DNA of 64,000 nt from Procambarus clarkii (lineage: Eukaryota > Arthropoda > Malacostraca > Decapoda > Cambaridae). Where the stretch lies: positions 32,055,041 through 32,119,040 of the forward strand of contig NC_091199.1 of NCBI RefSeq assembly GCF_040958095.1. The letters are read 5' to 3'. The translations under genes were made by a program, and so were the position numbers. The notes beneath the pieces were generated by a model. It had not been told where the DNA came from. It saw only the letters and a program-made list of their open reading frames with translations, and ran no database searches. The first letter of the stretch is position 1; each line of letters starts with the position of its first letter. Positions 34,527 to 47,300 of this stretch are shown here, piece by piece.

Positions 34527-34608
34527 TAGTTTCTTCCAACTAAAGAAGGCTGTTGGAAGAAACTACAGTAGTGGTGCAATCATGCGTTTCAGCTGAAACG
34601 CATGATTG
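34527..34608. repeat. Two adjacent perfect hairpins downstream of the myosin
   Basis: First: 14-bp arms 34527-34540 and 34552-34565 with an 11-base loop. Second: a perfect 32-bp palindrome at 34577-34608 centred on cagctg. Confidence 0.92.
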
Positions 34609-36629
34609 TATACTGTATGGAACTGTATACTGTATGGAACTATATTTACTAGTTGTGCCATTGTATTGGGTGTGTAATTTGTTCTGAGTGTAGAGATATT
34701 TTGTATACTGTACATACATAGAAATAGTTATTGTCTAGAGTTTTCTTGCCATACAGCAAGAGTAATCCATTTTATTTCAAATATTATTGGGGTGGGGAGA
34801 GGGTTAGTATTTTTGTGATATACTCTGATAATTCTGTGCTCGTGCACTATTGACGTATATAGTTTATATTTTTGCAATAACAGTATATTTGATGATCAGT
34901 GAGGTATAGAAAGCATAATCAGTGTTTAGACAATTGTTGAGTATTTTTAGATATGATGTTAATTTTCTATATTGCCGTATTTTTATTTTCACGATTCATA
35001 TCCAGGCTGTTAAATTATTTGATTTGTTAATTTTGAATAACTGCATTGTTTACAATAATGCTGCAAGTTCATAAATTAAATATAAAATGCATAAACAAAC
35101 ATTCACTGGCAAGTATACAACCAAATATATATGTAAATGTCAAATAATATAACATTATAACTGTTATACTTATAAGGCAAGCAAAGAAAGTCATCATTGC
35201 TTATGCTTGATTGCCTTAAGTAAATTGTATTATTTTGTTAACACTGTCCGTTATTTACATTAATGGTGCCAGTGATTTTTAAGTTATTTCTTCCGATGGC
35301 TAAACTTCTAATTTGAAATGCTTAACAAATATTACTTAAATCTTGTGTATTTTTTTTTTTTAACCACTTTAAAGCACATTTCAATATAAAGTAAGATTTT
35401 ATTCTTGTTATTTGGCTAAGTTTTACCGTGTAGCTGGAGGAGATTACTGCCAGTTGCTGCTATTGCTTCACATGATGCACCCTGCAAGGGCATTACGATC
35501 CCTTGACAATTTGTTAACGAGACAATTTAAATTATTCTGCATTATGAGTACTGTAATAGTTTGTTGTAATTTTGTATATTACATGAATATTTATGAATAA
35601 AATGTGTACTTCCTTTTCCTCTGAATTGTTCCTATGTACTTGCAAGTCATTTTATGATGATTCTCGTAGTGTAATGGGTTAGGTAGTCTAAACCGGACCT
35701 CCTTTTGATACTGTAGCACATGTATGGTACATGCTCATATATATCTTCACAATGCAATGGGACTCTGATCATACTGAAACACATTTTACAGCTCTTGATC
35801 AAAATATTTTAATTTTATTTTTTTGGCAATTTAGGAATCAAAATGTGGACTAAAATGTGTTCCATATTCTCAACTAATAGAAAATAATTGTGGACAAATA
35901 CGAGCTAAAAGTAATGAAGACTAAGGATTGCCCAAAAAAAGTTGAGATTATTAATTGATCTTGTGCTGCTATGGAGAGAAGTGTTATTTCAAGTTAGTTT
36001 ATGCATGACCTGAAACATGTGTGATGTGTGTTTTATTGTCTGCAGTCAGGCTTCATACACATTTGCAAGTTTGAAGCTCACTTTAGTTAGTCCCGCTCCT
36101 GTGCCAGGTAAGTCCACAGTAAGCTTTTTGTTCCAAGTAGCAAATCTTAAACAACAACAACAGCTCAAATTTTTTCGAAATGGATTTCATAAATTTAATT
36201 CTTAGTGCTTCAATATGCTTAAAAATCATGAACATACGAACAAAAGTATGCAGAAGGCATGCGTTGAAACTTTCCTTTGTAAAATGAAACAGTATATGGA
36301 TTAATTGTTCAACTATAAATAATCTTCTGTTGCAAGGTCATGAGATTCTCAACAGCTGTAACACTGCTTAGAGACAAACTACTGGTGCCATCAGAAGGCT
36401 GGTAAGTGCTGCTTCAACAAAAGATGCAAGTTATATATAAACTGGCACAGTAGAAGTTTTGCCAAGCTTGTCAAAGTTAAAATCTATTCCCTGAGTATAG
36501 GAAAAATGTCCCCAAAATTTAGTCACTTTTCAAAATTGCAGATGGTTACTAGAGACCTTAAATACTGACTTGAGGATTCAGTGTACTGTACCTGCAGGAC
36601 TTTCAACTATTGCAAAGTTCTTTACTCGC

Positions 36630-36775
36630 AATCAGAAATGGTTTGGCACATTTCCATTCACCTAATGAACTGTTCACGTAGCAGTAAATGGGTACACATG
36701 AGTTGTCAACTGTTGTGAAGTTGTATCCTGGGAAGGATCAGTACTTTGACCTTAGGGACCTCGATACAAGCTTAT
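36630..36775 (+). mobile_element. Decayed SINE body
   Basis: ttcacgtagcagtaaatggg, gttgtatcctgggaaggatc, accttagggacctcgata follow the main-family body. Confidence 0.55.
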
Positions 36776-37257
36776 CACACAGGCTGCTGCTTCCCCAACA
36801 AATTTAATAAATTTTGCATATGTGCACCATTGGTTGAACATCATGATAGTATGTGCATTTCTAAGGCTAAAGTGTGGCCATTATTATAAGTGACCTTAAC
36901 GAACATTAAGACCACCCTGGGAATATTAGAACTTACCGGTAGCTAGCTTGGGAAGCACTATTGTAAAGTGATGAAAACTTAAGCTGGTTAATCATTTGCC
37001 TCTCAATAGAATCTTTAGTGAATATAATACCTTTGATATCACTCGCCTTATGTTCTGTCCTCACATTGATGTCTTGGGTGATGTTAAGTGTCATTTGAAT
37101 ATCTAGCAACATAGTGCAAGTCTCTTTAGCTTAATGTCTTCTCTTAATACATGGGCCGGTTAATAAATAAAAAAAAAGTTACTTTCTATAAAGACATCCC
37201 AGTATTATCTCAGTCTAATTAATATCTTGGCCCTTCACTGTTAATTTTCTTCTGATA

Positions 37258-37260
<3 letters not shown>

Positions 37261-37292
<32 letters not shown>
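37261..37292. repeat. Poly-T run
   Basis: 32 consecutive T. Confidence 0.98.
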
Positions 37293-37369
37293 CTCCCAAT
37301 TACAGTATCAGGAGCAGACACTTGGGTTTACATATAGAAGTTCCCCCTAGAGCTTGACCAACATTTGAC

Positions 37370-37560
37370 CATTCCATAGTATGCAACCCACAATAACTGC
37401 CTAACTCCTGAGAACCTAGTTCCTGATAGGCGTGAAGTGGTATCAGATCCAAGTAAATTTGCTAGAATATCTTGTCCTATTTGTGAATTGAACTCAGATG
37501 CGATTGGTTGTTCCCTCTGCACCACAGAACACAATGGACTGTTCTTTACTGTTAGTTGGG
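37370..37560 (-). mobile_element. Decayed SINE, minus orientation
   Basis: atgcaacccacaataactgc, gagaacctagttcctgatag, and reversed B-box-like tgaattgaactcagat. Confidence 0.5.
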
Positions 37561-38249
37561 ATAATTTTAAGAATTTATATACAGCCACAAAGGTCAGAAT
37601 ATGAATCGCTCCTAACCATGAGTGTTAAAAACCTGAAAAAAAGATAAGTTCCTTATTGTGCGCAAACTAATTATACTATATCAATCGGCACGAGCAGATT
37701 GTAACAGTTTACCATCAATAAATATTTCGTGCATCGTTTTCTTTTATTGTTAACCACAGAAAATGATATGAATTGTATTTTCTACATGAACTGAAGAATA
37801 GCATTTTTCTCCCCCCCCCCCCCCCCGAGTTTATCCCATTACATATGGCATCAGACACCTCTTACAGTATATAGCAATTATTGGTTTTGTTAATTTGTGT
37901 CCTTGGGTTAAATTAGAATATAATAAAGATTATCGATGGACGCAAAATGGTATATCGTTTAGCTCTATTGAATCCCCGTTAATTCGTTTTATCGGGAGAC
38001 AGGCAGCCTGTGAATATATGTACGTTAGGCTTATATCGAGATTCCCTTAAAATCGAACTTCTTGACCTTTCCCAGGAGGCAACACCACAACAGTTTTTGA
38101 GATTGAGATATATACAAGAGTTGTTACATTCTTGTACAGCCACTAGTCGCATAGCGTTTCGGGCAAGTCCCTGGAATACGATCCCCTGCCGCGAAGAATC
38201 GATTTTTTCATCCAAGTACACATTTTACTGTTGCGTTAAACAGAGGCTA

Positions 38250-38420
38250 CAGTTAAGGAATTGCGCCCAGTAAATACTCCCCGGCCAGGATACGAACCCA
38301 TGACATAGCGCTCGCGGAACGCCAGGCAAGTGTCTTTACCACTACACCACGGAAACTGTAAACCAAATCCCGGATGCTGCTAGGTGAACAGAGTTATGAG
38401 GTGAGAGGAAACGTGCCCAA
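38250..38420 (-). mobile_element. tRNA-like SINE pieces, minus orientation
   Basis: Reversed B box ggatacgaaccc with ttaccactacaccacgg, a tRNA-like 5' end reversed, followed by a body piece tgctaggtgaacag. Confidence 0.5.
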
Positions 38421-38533
38421 CAACGTGCCGCGATAGCAGCCACATAGTAAGGACTGACAGTTTAAATGTGAGCTCAGTATACAGTATATCAATGAATGTG
38501 ACCTTTTACGATCACATTCACTCCAAACATCTA

Positions 38534-39571
38534 CCACTTACGGGCTATTCATGCTCGTGCCACCTTTTGGGTGGCTTAATCTTCATCAATCACTTGTAAC
38601 TTCACAGTAACAAGGTTATCGCAAATAACCGAACTCGGTTATTAATATAACTAATGGTTATATTATTATTATAATAGTAATTATAATAATAATTGTTGTA
38701 ATTACTCATTATTACTCCTGCTGGGTCATGAAGGAAGCGGGCCTCGGGTGCAAGAGGGCTGTGACGATCTGTCAGGAACCCGTAGGTGCGGGACCGGGCC
38801 GTCCACCTCCTGGGGCTCGTGCGGCCCCCCCAGGCCCTGCTTCAGGAAGCTGGGGTGGTTCATGCCCTTGCTGGGGTGGTTCTTCTCCGGCCCCGACTTC
38901 GGCGGTCTCCGGGTCTGGGGTCCCTGTGTCTTCTTTTACCAACTTCGAGGTTAACTCCGGAGCTGGAGCCCCTGGGGGGCAGTTCGTTGTTGCCTTCAAC
39001 CTCGTTCTGACAGTTCCTGCGACGGCGCTGGAACCAATCGTATTGGCGTTTGTCTTTCCATTGGAGACTTTCGGCGCCGTGGAGAGGGAGAGGGGGGGGG
39101 GGGGCGCTGCATGGGTAACAGCTTCTCCCTCCATATCAACCTATCCTGGCTTTGCGCCCTGGAGAGGTCACTCCAGACCGACAACCAGAGCGCAACGCTA
39201 CAGTCTCCCAAGACTGATGGATGCCTACTACTACCTGTTATCCAACTTGTACTCTAAGCCTTTCCTAGGGTGACACTCTGGCATGAGGGAAAATGTGGCC
39301 ACGTCCTAATCATTAATTGTATTAAGGCCTAACACTAAGAAATGTAGATTCGTTATCCCAACACCGCCCGAAAAGCTACTGCGTGCTAGTGGCTTTACAA
39401 TAATGCAAAACTTCGTCTTTGTACTCTCATGAACCCAATGTACCTTCTTGTATATAAATAATACATAAATAAATATTAAAAGCAGAGTTCAAATATTTGC
39501 AAGTGATTGATTGATGAAGATTAAGCCACTCAAGAGGAGGCACGGGCATGAATAGCCCGTAAAAGTTACAA
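38534..39571. mobile_element. Composite element bounded by ~65-bp inverted repeats
   Basis: Left cttacgggctattcatgctc (38540s) and right gcatgaatagcccgtaaaag (39545s) are inverted copies, extending through the taatcttcatcaatcac and gattgatgaagatta parts. Between them lie GC-rich DNA and a 3' end (aggcctaacactaagaaatg, then ttgtatataaataata and AAATA units) typical of a LINE tail. Confidence 0.5.
38728..39273 (+). other. GC-rich open frame, probably transposon-derived
   Basis: 181 codons, Pro/Gly/Ala/Ser-rich, no recognised motif, with overlapping open frames on the other strand. It sits directly before a LINE-like 3' end, so a worn ORF1 is possible. Confidence 0.2.
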
Positions 39572-39709
39572 GTTATTGTTGATGAAGATTAAAACTTTTG
39601 GAGTTACAAGTTGTTGATTTTCAAATTCAGCTCCTGGGACAACATTTCCATGAAGCTCGAGCTATGGGTAAGGTGCCTGTAAATTCCTTACACTTTGAGG
39701 GGTGTTAAA

Positions 39710-39800
39710 GGCTTAGTAGGTAGAGCAGCGGCCTACCGTTTATGTGGTCGACGGTTCGAAGCTCCAAGGTGAATGAAATGTGTGTGTGTATATATATACA
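39710..39800 (+). mobile_element. Second-family SINE copy with GT/TA tail
   Basis: aggtagagcagcggcctacc (A-box region), cggttcgaagct (B box), then caaggtgaatgaaatgtgtg. Confidence 0.6.
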
Positions 39801-40140
39801 ACTGCATACATTTTGGATATATACTTCTAACAATTTTTACTCATACAATGAACTTGCAACAGTATGTGTCTGTTGTACTGTATTTTATATATTTTGTACA
39901 GTAAGTAATCATCAACAGAAGGCTCCAGCCCCGAAAGATTAATTAGCAAAATTTTGTGAAGACGACGATATATTTATTTACAAATTTATTCACAAAATAG
40001 GGATGTAATTATAAACAAAATATTTGCAATTCTTTAGACTATTTTCCTCTGTATGTCTACACTTTTTCTGGAACAAATGAGCATCGTTGAGTATCCCATG
40101 TTTACAAACTGGGAAGGTAATGAAGCAGTGTCTCCCACAG

Positions 40141-40200
40141 GCGGCACAGCGCCCAACAACTGCCTCCTCTACAGCCTTGACGGACACATGAAGAGGCTCT
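40141..40200 (+). CDS. Orphan exon-like segment, 60 nt
   Basis: Bounded by tctcccacag and gtgagtat, both strong splice sites. Only one of the three frames is open, reading GTAPNNCLLYSLDGHMKRL. The open protein-like frame and good sites suggest a real internal exon of a + strand gene, but no partner exon is visible and I do not recognise the family. An exonised repeat is an alternative. Confidence 0.3.
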
Positions 40201-40939
40201 GTGAGTATCCAATAACGGCCACACACACACATACACACACCCTTCCGCCTGATAATGAACAAAGGAGGAGAAATGGTGAGAAATCTCTAGCGTGCTCCCT
40301 CTTAGGCCCAGGTCAGTAGCCATTCTCATTACGGGTCGAGTGACAACACCGTCAGTCATGTTTACTTCCTCGCGATTTCTACCAAGTCTTCATAAAGCTC
40401 TTTGTTGCATCATCTAAATGTTGATGGAAACCTCAAATAAATTTCCACGCTGATTTTAAAATTGTTTCCCGAGTGCGTAAGTGATATCAAGAGAGAGAGA
40501 GAGAAGTAAAATAAACAGTGGCGAGAACAATGGAAGCCTTGCGCCACAAGGAGACACACCAAATGACAGTCGACGATCGATTACGTCACAACATGGCATC
40601 GCGCGCACGTGATGTAACGATTGTTTGGTTAATGAGGCAAGGGAGAGAAGGGGGCAGAAACAGAGGGAGAGACAGACAGAAGCCCGAGGTATAAGGTATA
40701 AGATGCTTTTCTACAACCCGTCCTCAGACCAAGGCCATTCTATCCAGCGGTCGACCTCAAATACGCATTTATCGATTTTATTAACATGCTGTTCATTCAA
40801 AGCAGGAATTTTATCATATATAAATTAATGTTATCATATATTTAGTGTACTGTGCATATTTAGGCACTGGTTAGGTTAGGTGTTTAGGTTCTGTTGACGA
40901 TTATTTGTATTTGTTGTACGTGGGTGAAGCATTTACTGC

Positions 40940-41630
40940 GTTGTGGTTCGAACAAAATTCGTTAATGAAGCACTTGTTCCGGAAGTGTTCGAACGAAATC
41001 ACTTGTGAGTCGTGTGGAAACCGTTTTTCATTCATAAACAGCTGGGGGTTTGGCGGGTGCATGGAATCACTTTTGGGTCTTTGTTTGGAGGACCCACCAG
41101 AAATACCACCATTTTCAAGTCTCTGAGGACCTCCCAGCCGCACTCATACTTCAAGGCGTCCAGCAATGTTTTGATGCTGTTGTAATCCTCTTTGAGGTGC
41201 ACTGAGTGATTCAGGGGAAGAGACGGGTCGTTGATCAAATTATGAAGCACCACAGCTTGAAGGCTCCTGGGTGCACTGTTAACGAAGAGGCGCAACTTGC
41301 AGGCAATTCCGATTGCCTCGAACAATTGGTAATCTTACCTTCTCTTACCGGCCAGTGTTTTTGTGTAGTGTTCGTAAGTGAAATGAGGTGGCCAGAGTTT
41401 GCCTTGATTCCCAGCAGGCATGCCGAATGTGGTTTGTAGGCCTCACAGATCCTAGCAGATGTTTCCACGGTGTACTTTGTCCCTCTTGATACGTTGGCCC
41501 CGGACATAGCAAAATGCATTTGTCGGATGCTTGCCATCTTAATGCTATCGCTGAAAAACACATTTGTATTCGCTCTGATATAGTTGATATAGTTCTCTCT
41601 CGGCATAACTATTGCACCTCTGCGTTTCAA
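40940..41630 (-). pseudogene. Remnant of a widespread arthropod transposon-derived ORF
   Basis: Two minus frames read in order: TQKHWPVREGKITNCSRQ, then FEAIGIACKLRLFVNSAPRS, LQAVVLHNLINDPSLPLNHS, VHLKEDYNSIKTLLDALKYE and LKMVVFLVGPPNK. From memory this resembles a family repeated in many arthropod and cephalopod genomes (LKAVLLHNGN, HSVHMKE and DLKMVGMLMG). A frameshift near 41300 and lost ends make it dead. Confidence 0.55.
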
Positions 41631-41689
41631 TAGGGCACTATGTTATATATATAGATTTATATATGAATATATATAGACAATATATTTTT

Positions 41690-41965
41690 ATAATATACCA
41701 CTCCTCACTATCACTCCCTTTCCTCGATGAACCCCTTCCCTCCCCTCTATCATTCCCTCTCCTATTATCATTCACTCCCCTCCCTTCAGTCACCCCCCCC
41801 CCTCCCCTTCCCACCGTCACCCCCCTCCTCATAGTCAGCGACTCCCTTTCCTAAGGCCTGAGGGCAAGTGTGTGCAAATGAACAGTTTCGAGTATTCCTC
41901 CTAGTCCCCCCCCCTGGTTCCCTGCCCCTCCTGCCCCCCCCCCCCACTGTCTTCCCTGCCCCCTC
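41690..41965. repeat. CT-rich low-complexity stretch
   Basis: Imperfect tcccctccc-type repeats and C-runs; open frames here are artefacts. Confidence 0.7.
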
Positions 41966-42099
41966 CCTGTCTTCCCTGCCCCCCTACCCTCAGGCTTTGA
42001 TCCGCCGCTCCAATTTAGAGCTGTCAGGGCAAGGCCTACCCAGGGACGGAGAGGGGGGGAGGGGGGGGATGATGACACAAGGAGCATGACACTTGGCTA

Positions 42100-42150
42100 C
42101 AGAGACTGGGCCGCGGGGACGTTGATCCTCGGGATCACCGCAAGGTAAGA
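42100..42150 (+). mobile_element. SINE tail fragment
   Basis: gactgggccgcggggacgtt and gggatcaccgcaaggtaaga. Confidence 0.55.
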
Positions 42151-42439
42151 TAGTTGGGTAGTCGAGTCGTGGAATGACTCCAGGCTTTCGTGTCCTATCA
42201 TTAAGGTCAGGCTGTGTTCAGCGACGATAGTAAGAATCTTTATTCATAAAGTAGATCGGGTCCCCGGCGTTGCCCGAGTCGACAGGTCTCCCCCCCCCCC
42301 TGGTCACACACTACCTTCCCCATTACGCCTCATCAACCATTGAGAAGAAACAGCAGAGGTAACATGATTGCAACGTCCAAAATACTGACGGAAACAGACA
42401 AGGTGGACAAGGATTCTCTTTTAAATTGAGAGAAAGTAG

Positions 42440-42725
42440 GAGAGGACATAAGTGAAAGCTGGAAATGAAAATTAATAGAAGGAATGTAAGGAAATACTCG
42501 TACCCAGTACGGATGGTCAACAAGTGGAATGCACTGAAAGTAGTAGTTATAGAAGCCACCTCCATCCACAACATTACGGCCAGATTCGACAAAGAATTTG
42601 AATATCATAATAGTTCAATTACACAACTATCACCTCCACCTCCACCTCCATCCACAACATTACGGCCAGATTCGACAAAGAATTTGAATATCATAATAGT
42701 TCAATTACGCAACTATCTGTCAGGT
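42440..42725 (+). mobile_element. LINE 3' end remnant with internal duplication
   Basis: Reads RRNVRKYSYPVRMVNKWNAL and SIHNITARFDKEFEYHNS, a reverse-transcriptase C-terminus. About 75 bp (around 42560-42632) are repeated in tandem at 42645-42717. Confidence 0.7.
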
Positions 42726-43280
42726 GCAGCACAAAGCCACCGGAAAAAAAATCGAAAAAGAATTTCAGAAGAAAAAGAATAGGAGAAAATGGAAGAATAG
42801 AAGATGAGGATCAAGAAGAAAAAAAGCTGAAGGAGGAACAGCTTCAGGAAACAAGCAGATTTAGTAGCCGCAAGCGGCAGGCGCAACAGAGCGTAGCCTC
42901 CATATTTGTAACCCGACACCGGCAGGTCTGAGCAGGGCGGCATAAGGCAGCTGTGGCTGACAACGGCCATTCCCGCGCTCGCTTCTCATTGGCTGGATCA
43001 CCGTTTTTGTTTACATTTCTGGAGCGATGATTGACTGTAACACCTTCTAGCCCTTTATCTGTCAAAGAAATACAAATACATATGAACAAATCCACAAGGG
43101 CAGTGATGATGCATCACGCTATTGTGATTTCTGTGTGTAACAAATACATATATGTGCTCACCTTGTGCTTTCTGGGGGATTGAGCTTCGGCTCTTTCGTC
43201 ACAGTACATAAAATATGGGAGCGTTATCTGTTGTTATCTTCATATATTTTAAAAGGTAATTATATAATATACTGTATATA
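42726..43280. other. No gene recognised
   Basis: Includes a GC-richer 42880-42990 with an inverted CCAAT (attgg). No supported gene. Confidence 0.35.
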
Positions 43281-43287
43281 ATCACTT

Positions 43288-43401
43288 TGTATATAATTCA
43301 GATTGAATTATATACAATCTGAATCTCAATATGAGAGGAGGAGGATTATATGAGAGAATGTTTGTCTGTCCAAAGCTGGAGTACTCGTTCTCCAGCTTTG
43401 G
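43288..43401. repeat. Cluster of hairpins
   Basis: gtatataattcagatt pairs with itself in two alternative ways near 43289-43327. ccaaagctggag (43370-43381) pairs exactly with 43390-43401. Confidence 0.75.
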
Positions 43402-43639
43402 TACCATTACCAAAGGTACAGTATAGCTGGAGTACCAGTTACCCCTCCAGCCTAGAGGGGGTACGCTTAGGACTAGCCTCACCCAAATTGGCAGACGGAA
43501 TGGTCTGCGGTATGGGATGAACATAGGCGAATCAGATTCGCCTGAGTTTAAAAACGGGAACAGCATGCCGGGGTCACATTCAGGACCCCCTCCGACGAAT
43601 TTTGTCCCTGCCTGCCAGTACACCTACGAAAATATTTAG

Positions 43640-44390
43640 AAAAAACTTTTCAAAACATTTTTTCTTATAGGAAATATTGACCATTATTCATTGATCCTGT
43701 GGGGAAAATTAACAGATATTTCCTGCTATTTAAATTAATGTTATAATCCCATTAAAACGCACTCATTAAACTCTGCCTCCTCCCACTATAGAAAACTGAA
43801 GACCAACCCCACAACTCAAAAGGGCAAACTATTATATCCTTTATGAATGTCATAATATAAAGACATGTTGGCGCTTGTATTTATTATGCAATTAGTAATA
43901 TTGTAGGATTGAGAGAGATTGAAAGTGGTAAAGATAGAGACAAGGAAGCGGGAGAGGTGGAGGGGCAGTGCGTGACTAAGGTGGTGGCGGAGAAGGTGGG
44001 AAAAAGAGACTCATACATTTTCTCAGAGCAGCAGGAAATAGGGGAATGAGGGAAAGCGGGGGACAATATGAAGGAAAGGGGTGTGTGTGTGGGGGGGGGG
44101 GGAGGGAGGAGAAGGCCAGGGGCATGGAGACGAGAGAGTCACCGGGAAGGGGGGGGATAAGGGTTAGAAGAGTGACAGACTATTCCGGGCACCGCCGGTT
44201 ATCCCCCCCCCCCCACTCACCCTAAGGATAGATGGCTGGATAGACTGATGAATGAATGAATTGATAGGCGGATAAATGGATAAGTAGATGGACGGATATA
44301 TGGGAGACAGACCAGAGCAACGCTGGGTACCTCCACCAGTGGTACCCAGATAATATATATATATATATCGCTACTTTGGCGATATGAAAA
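43640..44390. other. No gene; low-complexity DNA before the satellites
   Basis: GA/G-rich stretch at about 43910-44160, GATA/GGAT-like repeats at about 44225-44300 and a TA run at about 44350-44368. Confidence 0.5.
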
Positions 44391-44391
44391 T

Positions 44392-47300
44392 ATTGGCGAT
44401 ATTTTCGGTATGAAACGTCGTAATTTGAAACTGAAAATAGGTGCAGAGAGTCAGAATTCCGCTCAAAAATCACGCTCAGGAGTCAAATTTCCGACATTTC
44501 GGACATTTTGTAAACTGCGGGGGGGTTTGGGCGAAATATGACCCATCGCCGTTTACAGTAATTGGCATATTTTCGGAATGAAACGTCGTAATTTGAAACT
44601 GAAAATAGGTGCAGAGAGTCAGAATTCGGCTCAAAAATCATGCTCAGGAGTCAAATTTCCGACATTTCAGACATTTTGAAAACTGCAGGGGGGTTTGGCC
44701 AAAATATGACCCATCGCCGTTTACAGTAATTGGCATATTTTCGGTATGAAACGTCGTAATTTGAAGCTGAAAATAGGCACAGATAGTCAGAATACGGCTC
44801 AAAAATCACGCTCAGGAGTCAAATTTCCGACATTTCCGACATTTTGAAAACTGCAGGAGGGTTTGGGCAAAACATGACCCATCGCCGTTTTCAGTAATTG
44901 GCATATTTTCGGTATGAAACGTCGTAATTTGAAACTGAAAATAGGTGCAGAGAGTAAGAATTCGGCTCAAAAATCACGCTCAGGAGTCAAATTTCCGACA
45001 TTTCGGACATTTTGAAAACTGCAGGGGGGTTTGGGCAAAATATGACCCATCGCTGTTTACAGTAATTGGCATATTTTCGGTATGAAACGTCGTAATTTGA
45101 AACTGAAAATAGGCGCAGAGAGTCAGAATACGGCTCAAAAATCACGCTCAGGAGTCAAATTTCCGATATTTCAGACATTTTGAAAACTGCAGGGGGGTTT
45201 GGGCAAAATATGACCCATTGCCGTTTTCAGTAATTGGCATACTTTCGGTATGAAACGTCGTAATTTGAAACTGAAAATAGGCGCAGAGAGTCAAGATTCG
45301 GCTCAAAAATCACGCTCAGGAGTCAAATTTCCGACATTTCAGACATTTTGAAAACTGCAGGAAGGGGGTTTGGGCAAAATATGACCCATCGCCGTTTACA
45401 GTAATTGGCATATTTTCGGTATGAAACGTCGTAATTTGAAACTGAAAATAGGTGCAGAGAGTCAGAATACGGCTCAAAAATCACGCTCACGAGTCAAATT
45501 TCCGACATTTCAGACATTTTGAAAACTGCAGGGGGGTTTGGGCAAAATATGACCCATCGCCGTTTTCAGTAACTGGCATATTTTCGGTATGAAACGTCGT
45601 AATTTGAAACTGAAAATAGGTGCAGAGATTCAGAATTCGGATAAAAAATCACGCTCAGGAGTCAAATTTCCGACATTTCAGACATTTTGAAAACTGCAGG
45701 GGGGTTTGGGCAAAATATGACCCCATCGCCGTTTACAGTAATTGGCATATTTTCGGTATGAAACGTCGTAATTTGAAACTGAAAATAGGCGCAGAGAGTC
45801 AGAATTCGGCTCAAAAGTCACGCTCAGGGGTCAAATTTCCGACTTTCAGACATTTTGAAAACTGCAGGGGGGGGGGGGGGGTTGGGCAAAATATGACCCA
45901 TCGCCGTTTTCAGTAATTGGCATATTTTCGGTATGAAACGTCGTAATTTGAAACTGAAAATAGGTGCAGAGAGTCAGTATTCTGCTCAAAAATCACGCTC
46001 AGGAGTCAAATTTCCGACATTTCGGACATTTTGAAAACTGCAGGGGGGTTTGGGCAAAATATGACCCATCCCCGTTTACAGTAATTGGCATATTTTCGGT
46101 ATGAAACGTCGTAATTTGAAACTGAAAATAGGCTCAGAGAGTCAGAATACGGCTCAAAAATCACGCTCAGGAGTCAAATTTCCGACGTTTCAGACATTTT
46201 GAAAACTGCAGGGGGGTTTGGGCAAAATATGACCCATCGCCGTTTTCAGTAATTGGCATTTTTTCGGTATGAAACGTAGTAATTTGAAACTGAAAATAGG
46301 TGCAGAGAGTCAGAATTCGGCTCAAAAATCATGCTCAGGAGTCAAATTTCCGACATTTCAGACATTTTGAAAACTGCAGGGGGGTTTGGGCAAAATATGA
46401 CCCATCGCCGTTTACAGTAATTGGCATATTTTCGGTATGAAACGTCGTAATTTGAAACTGAAAATAGGCGCAGAGAGTCAGAATTCGGCTCAAAAATCAC
46501 CCTCAGGAGTCAAATTTCCGACATTTCAGACATTTTGAAAACTGCAGGAGGGTTTGGGCAAAATATGACCCATCGCCGTTTTCAGTAATTGGCATATTTT
46601 CGGTATGAAACGTCGTAATTTGAAACTGAAAGTAGGTGCAGAGAGTCAGTATTCTGCTCAAAAATCACGCTCAGGAGTCAAATTTCCGACATTTCGGACA
46701 TTTTGAAAACTGCAGGGGGGTTTGGGCAAAATATGACCCATCCCCGTTTACAGTAATTGGCATATTTTCGGTATGAAACGTCGTAATTTGAAACTGAAAA
46801 AAGGCTCAGAGAGTCAGAATACGGCTCAAAAATCACGCTCAGGAGTCAAATTTCCGACGTTTCAGACATTTTGAAAACTGCAGGGGGGTTTGGGCAAAAT
46901 ATGACCCATCGCCGTTTTCAGTAATTGGCATTTTTTCGGTATGAAACGTAGTAATTTGAAACTGAAAATAGGTGCAGAGAGTCAGAATTCGGCTCAAAAA
47001 TCATGCTCAGGAGTCAAATTTCCGACATTTCAGACATTTTGAAAACTGCAGGGGGGTTTGGGCAAAATATGACCCATCGCCGTTTTCAGTAATTGGCATA
47101 TTTTCGGTATGAAACGTCGTAATTTGAAACTGAAAATAGGTGCAGAGAGTCAGTATTCTGCTCAAAAATCACGCTCAGGAGTCAAATTTCCGACATTTCG
47201 GACATTTTGAAAACTGCAGGGGGGTTTGGGCAAAATATGACCCATCCCCGTTTACAGTAATTGGCATATTTTCGGTATGAAACGTCGTAATTTGAAACTG

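Larger units (their letters stand above)
32379..35620 (+). other. Probable 3' UTR and 3' flank of the myosin gene
   Basis: AT-rich and without a supported gene. AATAAA occurs at 32410-32415, 32 bp after the stop, again near 32761 and at 35596-35601; which is used cannot be told. A SINE-like piece lies at 33395-33485 and a pair of hairpins at 34527-34608. Confidence 0.4.
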
